This document shows, one piece after another, positions 36,303 through 61,800 of a stretch of DNA of 64,000 nucleotides. How positions within the stretch are numbered: the stretch's first letter is position 1; every line of letters begins with the position of its first letter. The position numbers were made by a program, and so were the translations under genes. Under the pieces are notes generated by a model. That model was given only the letters and a program-made list of their open reading frames with translations, had not been told where the DNA came from and did not search any database. The DNA comes from Lagopus muta. Taxonomy: Eukaryota; Chordata; Aves; Galliformes; Phasianidae. The DNA lies in assembly GCF_023343835.1 (NCBI RefSeq), contig NC_064437.1, forward strand, positions 40,945,967 to 41,009,966. The letters are read 5' to 3'.

Positions 36303-37177
36303 TTTATTAAAGAAATGTGTATCGTTACTTTTACTGAAAGAAACATTTAAAATCATTGAAAATAATTTCAATCTGAATGAAGCCAAAACTGAACTGTGCA
36401 TGTCAGCACTCACATTCCACTAAGCAATAATTTACATTCAGCAGCACCAGAACAAAATATACAAGAAATATCTTCTAAAACACTCAGTCTTCACAATCAT
36501 AAAATGTTACATTTGTGGATACCTTCATGAGCCCCTGCGGGAAGATTGAAGATGTAGGAAGTTAAGGAAGTAGCTCGTAAGCATCTTAGGGATGTGCTGC
36601 TTTCAGAAACAAAACAAACAGGAAGTGTACGAGTATGTACAGATGTCATCTGTAAAGAAAACATCTAACTTTCCTATTTAAATAGGAGATGTAAGGAGCT
36701 GAAACAAGAACAGACTTGATACAGTGCCAGAGAGAATGAAGAAAAAGATGAACAGGTCACAGGTTAAACAATTTTCTAAGTTAGGAACCTTAATCCTGAA
36801 GCATTCTCTCAATAGGTATTTAAATAAATGGCTCTTCCAAAAATAGTCATCACACTGACGTGAAGATACCCTGAAACCAAGACAATCAGGAAAAAGAAAA
36901 TGCAGAAAGCAAAAGCATTAAAAATGTACTCAAATTTTAAATAAAAAGCTATATCAAAGTTGATTTGCAAATCACCATGGAGTTTTATTTCTACTTTTCA
37001 AGACAGAATGGAAGTCCTAGATCTGCCTATTAGCTTGTCATCAAAGCCTGCTCCTGGCACACGCCCACCATGCGTGCATGCATACCGTTCTGACAATTAG
37101 CATTACAAATATAATCTAAACGATCAAAGGTTTTCCCATTCTTACCTCCTATCCAAAGTAGTCTTACCTTCCCCCTT
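36303..37177 (-). other. DNA2: DNA2 3' UTR region with a likely spliced terminal exon
   Basis: After the TGA at 37178-37180 the exon continues ten bases to a strong donor (AAG then GTAAGA, exon end 37168). A good acceptor, with a pyrimidine tract ending CTTCCCGCAG, precedes position 36534. Splicing these joins the frame past the TGA to an 12-codon tail ending at TGA 36497-36499, with similarity to the mammalian DNA2 C-terminus. Minus-strand AATAAA hexamers lie at 36984-36989 and 36303-36308; the second would serve the spliced form. A short 3' UTR using the first signal is also possible. Confidence 0.5.
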
Positions 37178-50494
<13,317 letters not shown>

Positions 50495-50499
50495 CGTCT

Positions 50500-50960
50500 T
50501 CTGAAAGCACAATTAACGCTGCCAAACCCACCGCAGTGCTTGATGAGGAAACAGACCGGCACAAACCCCCCTCCACTGCTAGAACGCGTGTCAGCGCGGA
50601 TAAATAGACGACTACAGCGTGCTTTTTAAATTGCACGTAAGCCTTTTCCCTTCTCCCTCCCGCCGCCCAGCACCGCAGTCCCTCCGCTACGCAGCAGCCA
50701 GCCTCACCTCAACCCTGCAGCGCACCCCCAACCGAATGCCGCGCGCCGCGCGCCGCGCCAACCTCCGCGCAGGCGCAGCACAGCCCGCCCCTCTCGCCTG
50801 CCCAGAGACTCCACCCCCAGCTCGATCATTGGTGGGGACGAAGGCAGAGCAACCAATGGGAGTTGCCGGAGGGCGGCGCGAGCTTCCCGCGCGCGGGATG
50901 AAAAGCAGAAGCTGTGCGGGCGGCCTGCGCTGTGAGGAAGCCTAACAGGCTGCGGTCAGC
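50500..50960 (-). promoter_or_regulatory. DNA2: DNA2 CpG-rich promoter with CCAAT boxes and an E2F-like palindrome
   Basis: GC and CpG content are high here. A CCAAT box reads on the minus strand at 50828-50832 and another on the plus strand at 50853-50857. TCCCGCGCGCGGGA at 50885-50898 is a 14-base palindrome holding two E2F-type half sites. A candidate non-coding first exon would end at 50708 (GAG then GTGAGG) and splice to the acceptor TTTCAG before 50500, six bases upstream of the ATG. S-phase control by NF-Y and E2F is an inference from motifs. Confidence 0.6.
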
Positions 50961-53285
50961 GCTCCTCACAATGGGGCTGCGGGAAAAAGCAGAATTAAAG
51001 GCGCTTTTCTCTCTCAAATGTTTGTGGGTGAGCCTCAGCCCAGGAGTTGAGCTTTCCTTATGACAAACACGAGCCGGTGCAACCAAGCAGCAGCTCTCTG
51101 AGGCGCTGCAGCAGTCTCAGACGTGCACGGTTGCCCCCTTTGCTACTTTTTGGTCACAAGAGCACTACTTGAGGAAACCGTTCTTGCTCCTGTCAAGTCG
51201 AGCTAGGACTAAAGAACGCAGGTATTAAGTTTACTCTCGATATATCAGTATTCTGCACTTAAAATGCCAGGAAAAATAACAATGGAGTAATTGGAGTTTG
51301 GCCTTGTATTCCTAATGTAGCCAGACACTGAGAAACAGGACTGTGCTCCAGCCCTGGGAAGACAACATGAACAGGGGTCAGGTATCCAGCAGGAGGATCC
51401 AGCTTGACATTTGAAGGGTAAGATGGCACTTAAATGAGCCCCTTTTCTTAGGGGTAACCCTCAAGTACACATAGCCTATGTTTATAAGCTTTCCCTTGCA
51501 GTACTGCTAATATTCAAATGGAATAATTTGTTCTTTTAAACACACAGGCACACAATTTAGTACAGTATTAAAACAGATTATTGTACAGGAGCTTTTTGCT
51601 TTGTACATGTGATAGAGGCTGCAGAATGCAAGGTTATCTCTACATTCCTATGCAGAGGGAATAAGACAAAACAATACAGACACTGGAAATTAGCAGTCTA
51701 AAAAGAAGATTCAAATACAAGTTTTTGTGTGAAGTAACTGCAAACTACATACGTAAAGCATAAACAAACGCCTCCATTACAGCAAGCAGAAATTTCCATT
51801 GTAAGGATAAGGAATTGAACTCTATTTTAAAGACAGTGTTTAATAACTGGAAACAAAACATCATCTGAGATTTTCAGGAGATAGTATGGATAAGAGATTC
51901 TGACCTGAAGGAGTTCTGAAATGGAGAGACCTTTTCCACTTCTATATCTAAGGATATTGGAAATAGCTGAGAACAGAATATATAATATTGGAATGGCTGG
52001 AACAGAAAATAAAAAGTAGTACCCAAGGCTGCATTACCAATTCTTCACAGAAGGAACTGTTTCACTGGGTAGAACTAAAGTTACAAGACTCCTAGGAAGC
52101 AGGTTTTCAGGAAATATGGCAATAATAATTATATCCACTTCCATTCAAGCCTCTCAGTATAATAAAGTTGACATTTGGGATAATCATCTACACTTGCAAA
52201 TAAAAACTACACTAAAAACATCTTGAAGTTGCAAAAAATGTTTTCTAACATGGTTGTTTTGTGGGGTTTTTTCCCCCACACAGAGGAAGCTTTTAAAATT
52301 GATTTTGAAGCAATTGTATCAATTTATAATAACTTCTAAAGTTCCTAAAAAGGATGTGTACAAACCTGTTCAATTGCTATGCTGTGAAATCTAAAAAACT
52401 AGAACTAGATCGAAAATAAAACCATGAACTAATGACCACTAACATTTAATTGCTGACATTCTGATAACTTCAGCGCGGTAACAGAGTGGTCCAAAAGAAG
52501 TAAGCTCACCTTCTCAAGGAGAGACAATTTAAATGGAAGATGAACTCAAATCCAGCATATTGACTAATGAAAATGTTCTTCAATAGCAATGAAAAACTTC
52601 TCACAGCTTACATATATAGAATATATTTAAATTATGTGTGTATTCATTAGTATTTTAAAAGCAGAAAATAGACACTTCAAAGTCATAGAAAAATGGACTA
52701 CCAGGGAACACAGCCAGTCAGATATATGGAACACATTAGTCAGATACTCAAAATAGTGTGCTGATTAAGAAATATATTTAATAATAATCTTTTCAAAAAA
52801 GGTTAGAAATATCTACCAAAAAAATTAGAAACAAGTCTCCTCCCTTCCAGCTCCCTTTTTCCCTTCATACACCTTTCTGAAGTATTTTAGTACTTTCAAG
52901 TAGAATTATTAACACACTTGTAAGCTCTGTTTTGAAAAAGTAATGCTGAAGATACAGCACTGTAGGGCTGTTTTTCACATTCAGTATCCTACTCAGTTGT
53001 TTTGCTGACACATTCTACTGCTGCTTTCTTCTCAAGCGTGAGTATGCTGGACTCTGCTTTACACACACACACAAATCACACAAATATATTCATTCAAAAT
53101 TTTTAATAAAATAAATTCAAATATATCTTGTTCTCTGCCCATAACTGTATTGTTAAATATAAAAGAAATAGATACTTTTAAGAAACCAGAAAAAAAAAAA
53201 AGTAATAACAGTTGGTTTGAGATACATAACTCAAAATCCAGTCTAATTTTTCAAAATTAAGTAAATTGATCACATAATCCACCAG
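50961..53285. other. Intergenic stretch between DNA2 and SLC25A16
   Basis: I see no conserved exon, RNA gene or named transposon. The DNA is AT-rich with short A-runs. Short open frames lack recognisable homology. Confidence 0.6.
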
Positions 53286-54469
53286 TTTATTTAATACAAC
53301 CATTACCAACTCTTAAAGGACACTGCTAAAAATATTGCAATAAATAAATAACTTATATCACATAAGTAAATGCTTTACAGCTTCCCAACTCAAGTGAATA
53401 AAATCAGGAGTACCAATGCAAATTATGTATAAATGAGTCCGAACAATAACTTCTCTACAAGGAATTGAAGGAGAAGAAGTATAATAATGTATTGCATACC
53501 ATACTTTAGAAATAACACATACACACATATACAGACTCTAATATAATCTTCATTTTCTTCTCCATGTGCCTAAATGGTCCATACGCCTAAATACATAAGT
53601 GCAGCAGCATGCAGTCCTGTTTGTCCCACGTTTTAAGGTAGGGGCAGACCTGTTTACAAGAGCCAGTCCTTCATGTACTCAAAGCCTTCAATAAACTGAA
53701 TTGAAAACATTAAGCTCTACAGAAAAGGTACAGAAATGCCTTGTAAGATTACATGCTAACTGCCTTAAGATCTTTTCTACCACTTATCACTGTACAAGTT
53801 TCCCATTGTTATTTGTGTAGATTTTTATTTTTTTTAAGAACAGAATGCATGCAATGAAACTGGTTTCTAAATTGCAGGATTACCAATGATTTTAAATACA
53901 TCTCATCATTTGTTATTGAAGAGGCTGAAAAAACTCCCATATATACCCACACGAAGATACATGCTTTGTTCTTAACAAACAGAAAACTTGTACAAAAGGC
54001 AAAAAGAAAAAATGGTTAAGTTGTGGTCTACCAAGTTCAGCTTCAACAGAGTTGGCAAGTAGTTGAATAAGAAAACTGTTCCATTTTATTCAAATAAATT
54101 TAATCAATTAAAATGTTAAGGAAGAACAGATGTCTAACGAGTAGCTCAGAAAGCAATATAATCATGTGTTTAACTCCTGGAATGGTGATAAAGCTAAACA
54201 ACTAACAGCTTGAAACCTGTATAAAATGTGGGTGTAATTTTAAAACTGTGCAGTTCTTAAGGTTTATCTAATGAAGCCTGTAAGATTAAGTGCAAAAAAT
54301 GTTTCTCGCTAACTAATGCTTATTATGATCTGTCTCCTAGTTTGACTCCAATTTAATTAAATCTTGGCAATTAAAATTAAGTTGTCCGACAACAGCAGTG
54401 CCACAATATATATTTAACTTCAAGTAGTTTATTCACCAGCGTAACTTTTACATTAAAGCTTAAAAAAGT
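53286..54469 (-). other. SLC25A16: SLC25A16 3' UTR (candidate extent)
   Basis: Minus-strand AATAAA hexamers lie at 54428-54433 (only 37 bases past the stop), 54085-54090, 53824-53829 and 53286-53291. Several tail lengths are possible, and the true end cannot be chosen from sequence. Confidence 0.45.
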
Positions 54470-57400
54470 TCAGTTGAGGCGCAAGAATTGTTTCATAAGT
54501 TCATACGTGGTAAAAGCCACAGCCTGGGAAGGGATACAACGAATGTAATTCAGTGACAGACCACGGTACAGTCCTCTTCGTATTCCATGTTGTTGATACA
54601 CGTATTTCAGTGTCTGCACCATTGTACTGGAAAAACAGGAACTTGGATCATTATTGAATACACACATTCGATAGTTAGAGTCACTTTCTTAAATATAAGA
54701 CGTTCTTTTACTTGGTTCTTAAAAGCGACATATGGAAAAACATGAGACTCCATATAGCAGAGCACGACAATCCTTTTAGGACTCATAAAACAGACTGAGT
54801 TTCTGCCAGAAATCTGGGCTCAAAGGCTGGAAACTGGAAAGAGGATGGTGCAGTTCCATCTAAAGAAGCTTCAGCCTAAAAATAATCTGCTCTAAAAGAC
54901 ATAATCAGAAATTTTATACCAGAATGGTGACTACACATTATTCTCTATCTGTCAGGAAGAAGTTGAGAAGCACCATTTTTGTCTTACAGAAGATGACAAT
55001 AGTTTAATATTACTCCTTTGTAATATGGACTAACAAAAACAAATTTGCCCACTGCAGTGCACACTTCTTACATTAATCATCAGTATTCAGGTTTTGCATC
55101 CCATTCTTTTTGTTTGTTTGTTTGAGCACAGGATCGCACATTAAATTTCTGCAGATAAAGTTTCTGTTTAGCCCTGTATTCTATAACTCGCATGTGTAAG
55201 CCTCCCTGCTCCAAGCAAAAACTGTTTCTTCTTGAGATAAAGGCAACAACTTGTGTGAAATACGATATTTGACCTTATTTGAAATACAATTTGCAGTAGT
55301 TATGCCAGCAGGAAGATTTTCCTCACATACCTGTACTGAAACTGAACAAGTAGTCATTAAAATGCAAAGCCTTTGAGTAAAAATCTGTAAGATGCTCAAC
55401 ATTTCCAAGCTATTAAAATTATTACTCCTTGAGAACATCTTCAATATGCTTCAAAACTTCAAGGTTTCCTTCTTCTATTAATCTACCATCCTCTAAAGAT
55501 AAATGGCTACTATCCTACACTCTCCAAACAATCATAACAGAATTGTTAAGTGGGAAAGTCTAATTGTAAAAGCGTGAGTTCTTACAAATGCAGGAAGCAA
55601 AATCCAAGGACAATTAGCACATTCTTAGTTTAGAAGCACCTGGACTAGAAAGCAGTCAAGGGAAAAACCTTACTCCGCTAATGAAAAACAGTTTGAAGCT
55701 CAGAATGTTTTCCACCATGATGCCTAATTTAATACTATGATTTTAAGAATATTATGATACTTCATCCTCTACTGGACTCACGCATGTAACTAAAAACGTG
55801 TAGGAACTCCAACTACAATCAGCGTGTGCAATGTTACTGTAATTGAGGTTAATCAAGCAGGTTAAATAAAGCAGTATTATATAAAATAATATTGAGAATA
55901 GATTCTGAACCACTAAAAGTGTACCTTGAAACAACACATCGTTTCAGTAGAAGCAGGTAGTTTGTCCCTCAGGAATCTAGTGATGCTAAGGATCAGTTAG
56001 TTGAGTAAAAATGCACATAACATCTTTTCATATACAGTATTAGTAGCAACACAAAAGTGTACTTCAATTTTGGTGTTTCTTTTTGAACCTCGGCTTTTGT
56101 CCAACTGTGTGGAAACGTAACACATCTCACTAAAAGCATGAAGAAATCAACAGCACAGGAACTCTTTTTTTAAAACAAAACAAAAACAAACAAAAAAAAC
56201 TTTTAAACCAAGAATGCAACATCACTCAGATATCAAAGAATTCAGTTACTGAAGGTGAAAAGAAAATACTTACAGGCACTTTTCAGAGTCCGGGAGAACT
56301 GCTCCTAACTGCATTCGCCTGCGAGTTACATCAAGGGGATATCTACACAGGAGATATTTGAACAGCAGTTCAACTAGATGTGTGATGACTATACGAATAC
56401 TGTTGTGTTGTTTGTTTGTTTTTAATTTTAAATACATATATATATATAAAGAGTCCATCTGCAAACTCCAATCTCCCTTTTCAATGAGTCATGAATTCGG
56501 CTTAGATTCTCAACACAGCTGAAAGTTCTCCAAAAAGGGAGACTCCCTCTATACAACCAAAACCAGCAAATCAGATCTCTTAATATATTCCATTTGGCAC
56601 GAGTAAGGAAGACACATGAAGATCAGATGAGAGTATAAAACAGTCTGTAAAACACTGGAGGGAGAAGACGCCTGAAGCAAAAATAAAATAAACAGTTTAA
56701 AGATTAACAGAAAATGCATGTTACATATGTAATGTAATGCAGTCAGTGATTCAGTGAAAAACTGATGCCATAGAAGTCTACCAGATCAATTTGATTTGTG
56801 GCCAAAAGAAAACATGGCAAGGACAGTATGAGAATGGAGGAAACAGGCAAAGTAATAAGAAAGTAATGCCAAGCACAATATCTTAGGCTTTCTTTTTTCA
56901 ATTCTTAGAGTTTGCAGGTTATACCATCTTAAAATAAACTGGAATAATACAGTTACGCAAATGACGTTAATGGTCCAAATTTCATAGCATCCCAAACAAG
57001 ATTCCAGCTGATTTTAGTTTTGTCTGTTTGTTTTAATTGACTCAGTTTATCTGTACAGCTGCTGAGGATTAGATATTTATTAAGTGAAACGATATGAAAT
57101 AACTGAATCACAGTCTGACTGAAAAAAAACCTTATTGACACTAGACTTATTTTTAAAAAATCATATTCTCAGACAAAACACTTTTTTCTAGAACAAATAT
57201 CTATATAAAAAAAATAACAATCAATACCCAAACTTACGATATCGTCTGAGCTATTGCTCCAGCTATGCCACCACACAGCAGATTTATATGTGTTTTCAAA
57301 ACTAAGACATCGGGATTATCTAAGGAAGGCCGTCCAAGCAAGTTAGGTGCTTGAGCAAGTCCAATGCTCTTTAAGGTACCAAAGGTAAAAAAAGAAAAAC

Positions 57401-58890
57401 CTAAAAGGAAATTTAATTTTATGTACTTTCATAAAAGAGCAAAATATTTGTTGATGTACTTATCATCATCATAAACAAAAAGCTGCAATTACAAAAATAA
57501 GTTATTTTCCAATCCTATTAGTTTTTCTTAAGTAAGAGAAACAGATAAATAATACTTAGAGCTTTACCATAATTTCTGTTCAAATTAGTTACTGGTTATA
57601 ATTAGCATTAAGAGTGCTTTAAATAACTCAACTGTGGCTTTCAAATTACTGGTTTGCTGTTAAAAGTAACCCCTAAGATCTGTTTAACCAAAAAACAAGT
57701 CTCATCATCTAAAGATGAGTGCAGTTTCAGCAGTCATTTCTGATGTTCCTCCATCCCACGTCATCCACTGCTTTAGCTTGGCTAAGTATTTATACAGAAG
57801 TCACCAGGAGATGGAGCCAATAGAGAGCCTCTAAGACTCGACTATCTACAGGGCTCTGCTCTCTTACGGATCTATGTGGGAGAGACAACCTGCACACCTT
57901 TTGGGGGTTAAAACTGGGAAGCAGACAAAAGAACCACTACTTTCTCTCTTTCACTCCTGATTTCAAGAAAACGTAAATTTTGCCTACAGAAGGGACTTCA
58001 ACACACGCTGATCAATTTAGGTAAAGACTGAACATCCACAAATGCTTCTAGCTCTCCTTTCAGTAAAATACAAAAGCCTTCATTTTAATGTAAGCTACTT
58101 AATTTGATGTGCAAATATATTAAGCAAATTTAGTAGTGCACATAAATGCTGAGGGATTTCTGTGTTCTGTTTTTAACTTACCCGCATATGGAGCCATTCC
58201 TACCACAGTTGGCATCAGCCCTCTGTAGAACCCAATAAAACCACCTTCCTTTGAAAGAAAAATACATTCACATTTGTGGCAAGAAATACAACAAATGTCT
58301 TAAACTACACATCTGTTTGTACAGATTCACAACAGCAATCTGACTAGCATCATGTAGCAACAAGGAGCTAAAACCAAGTTGCATTTCTTGTGTCTGAAGA
58401 ATTGATGGGACAACTACCTAGCTACACAGGAGATACAGAAGGGAAAATGAAAAAAAATCTGCATCCGGCATCATAACCTCCGAGACATTTTGGCATTACA
58501 CATATCCCTCCTCCCCAAATATTTTGGTAACACTTCTATGTGCTACTGAAAAACAACTTTTCTTTGTTTTCATCTCCCACTTAGATAAGTCTTAGCTCCA
58601 TCTTAGCAGCCTAAGTAGAAGGAAGCATCCAGATAGTTTTTTACATTAAGTTCAATGTACACACGCAGTGAACTCATTTTCCACCAGGTAATTAATTTCA
58701 GTGCAGCGCAACATCATTTAAAGAGTATATTTTGCTTTCATAGGACTGAAGATTAAAAGAAAAAATACCTTTGTGTAAATCATCTTGAATGCATGGATAA
58801 TTCCCATGTACTTGTGTTCCCCTTTTACTTGGAATGCCAGACGAACTCTAACCATATCAAGAGGGTAAGTACAAATCACTGCTGTAATAC
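54470..58890 (-). CDS. SLC25A16: SLC25A16, mitochondrial carrier (last five coding exons; 5' part outside window)
   Basis: SLC25A16 is an inner-membrane mitochondrial carrier of the SLC25 family, linked to coenzyme A transport and known as the Graves disease carrier protein. Exons in gene order are 58769..58890, 58182..58248, 57238..57400, 56274..56342 and 54470..54626 (stop TGA), all GT/AG and in phase, encoding the last 192 residues. Carrier signatures PLDMVRVRL (second repeat) and YPLDVTRRRMQ (third repeat) match Px[DE]xx[KR]x[KR], and the C-terminus reads YELMKQFLRLN. The first repeat and the start of the second are missing from the window. The first exon here begins with two bases of a split Gly codon, so at least one upstream exon is required, and I could not find it before 64000. 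Confidence 0.95.
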
Positions 58891-61800
58891 CTTTATTAAA
58901 AACAAAAACAAAACAAGCAAACAAAACTCACCTACACCTTATCTGTTTCTAGGATTATTTTGAAAATCAGAATTTCCTTTTGTGGCAGTGAATGTAATAG
59001 CATACACAAGATTATTTTGTTGAAAAAGTACTTGAAAACCCACTTATCAAACAGGAACCTCAGCAACACACAAAGGATTTATGTTTATACTTGGTGTTCA
59101 CTGAAGCTGCACATTTATGCCTTGATTACAGACTTAACTGTTTCACATAAGGAGTCTTCTTCATAGCTCACAAACATATGGCTAGTCAAGTGCATCAGCC
59201 TTTACTGGACTGCAATCACAAAATCTAATCCTACATTATCTAGAAAATAAACGAAGCACCATTAATATGTTTAATTTCCAAAAACTTGTGTCAAAATTCA
59301 AATATGTGATTACTGGATGTATTTATTTACTGCACCTGAAAATACAGTATTTAAGTCCATTCAGGAGCCTAGTCATGAAGAGTACTGAACTGCACTGCAT
59401 TGCTGTATTTTTATAGTTCACATTACACTACCTGTTTTTCAAGCTTTAACTAAAACAGCTATTTCTAGACTTAACAAGATGCTTAAAAAAAAAAAAAAAA
59501 AAAAAATCAAATCTTAGGAGTCAACTTATCATTTTGTAAACAGACCTCTAGTACAAAGAATAACTCCTCTAACAGTTACCTGAACACCAAGTCCTTGCTA
59601 CTGCTAGTCTTTGAGTTAAGCCACTCAGTTACTGTCAAATTACATGGAGGGAATGGTTAAAACAGATTATTAAAAACAGATTATTTTCTGGTGTTCTAAC
59701 ACTGGCATTGATAAAAATAAAATAACTGAAAAAAAGAGAGAAAGAAAGCAAAAGTGTTTGTGATTTACATTCTGCTTTCTAGCAGCTGCTCTTCTGTATC
59801 TAAAGAACACCCTTAAAATTGACCCTACAGAAGATGAGCACCTTTTGAGCACTGGTAGGTAATTGCACTTCCTCTCAAGCTTTAATAGTCTGTTAATCAT
59901 ATCTCTTTTTGTATGTGCACAATTTCCCACCTCTTGCATAAGGTCAAGAGAAAGCCACAACAGGAAAGAGATGAAATTGAAAGAAAGATTTAAAAAAACA
60001 GCTGTTTCAGCAAAGTGTGCTAACTTTCACATCCGGAGAGAGAACAATCGCTGAACAGTGGCAGGAGGATCTTGACATAAAACATCAACATCAAATGGGG
60101 GTTAGGAAAAAAAAAAGAACACTATGAAGAGGCTATGGAAAAAGCTGATACTGGTCAACCATCAACTGAGTTTGTGTCTTTCTGGAGTTTCCTACCAGTA
60201 ACATTTATTCTAGAAGACAAAAAACATCTTTTTAGATATTTTGGACCATTCCTCCACACACAAAAAAGCAGGCAACTGCAGCTGATTTTTGATACAGTCT
60301 CACCCACAGGATTCAAAAGCTGGAAGCTGCAAAACACCAGAGCAATCTTAGGACTCTTTCCACTGACCTACATTATTAAATTCAATCCCTGCACCCTTTT
60401 CACAAGGAATTTTCCAAGATGTCCAGAAATACTGTAAAATTGACAATTCAAGCAATTTCAATAAAAGAGTGGAAAAAAAGAAAAGGCTTTTATGGAGCTT
60501 CAAGAATTCACAGGAAAGTTATCCTAATACAAAACACAAACTTATCCCCCTTCTTTTTTCATGTCATGCACTGATAAGCATCCAGGAATATTCTCTGTAC
60601 AGAGACAAGCAAACAGACCAACCAAGAGTTAGTAGAAGTACTAATACTCAACGCTAAGTCCAAAAACAGCACAAGTCAGAAGAAAAAGAAATCAGACTGG
60701 ACTGAAAGAAGTCATATCCACTAAACAGGACCTTTAAATAGGACTCATTTTTTCACTTTATTTTAAAATTGTGTAGAGATGGACTCTGGAGAGGAAAAGA
60801 AAAATTAAAAAAAAAAAAAAAAAAAAAAAGGATTTCTAACCTTTGCAGTTTGAAAAAGCTACAAAATATGCTTTCCTGAAGGAACTCAAAGTGGCATGTT
60901 ACTGCTTACTGTTCATAAGAGCTGAATGTTATGTCCAGGAAGGATCCACACTTCCTTTGAGGCTCAGGAGAGACATCATCTCTCTGTGAGGAACAGTAGT
61001 CAGGTTTGGAGAAGTTTACAAAAACACTAATCTCATCTCTGCTCCCTAAAGACTGTGACTTAACAGAAGACAGACCAGAACACCTTAAGGCTGATTCTCT
61101 CTCCAGAGGAAGCAGTGCTTTTCAACTAATGTAAGTCTATCCAGAAATCTCTCCCATGGTTGGTTTAATAGGACAGAATTGGAAGTCTCTGCCCAGTTCA
61201 GAGTCAGGTACAGCAAATCCCATCTTATCTTATCTGAAGATATCTTATCTGAAATCTTATTTGAAGTAATCCTAATAGGACAAATACCATTCCTCCTCCT
61301 CTAAGGTACTACTTTCTTCAAATACAGCAACTTTTTCATTGCAAATGTTGACTCAGAAGTACCTGCCCCGCTGAAGTAAAAAAATTGTCACAGAGAGAAC
61401 ATTTTACTGAATCACTGCTTCAAGCACCTCTGACCACTCTTGGGGACAAGACACTGGGTTACACAAACTTCTACTGAGGCTTAGCACAAATGAAGCACAA
61501 CAGGTATTAGACGGTCCATGCTTTGGAAGTTGACAATGAGATTAGCTGTATAGGCAAATAGCTGTCTCACAATTTCCCTACTATTCCTCATTTTCTTTCC
61601 TTGAATAAAAAATAAAATACCCAGGGTGAAGAAATAACAAGAGAAACAGGCTTACAAAGATCAGGTATCGCAAATATATTTGATGCACATGTTTTTTCTG
61701 AATTCTACATCATGCTCTACATAGACCAAATTAGTACTACCAAGTTATTCTAAGGTGTACAGTTTCAAAAACTACAAACAGAAGTCAAAGCCTTCAACTG

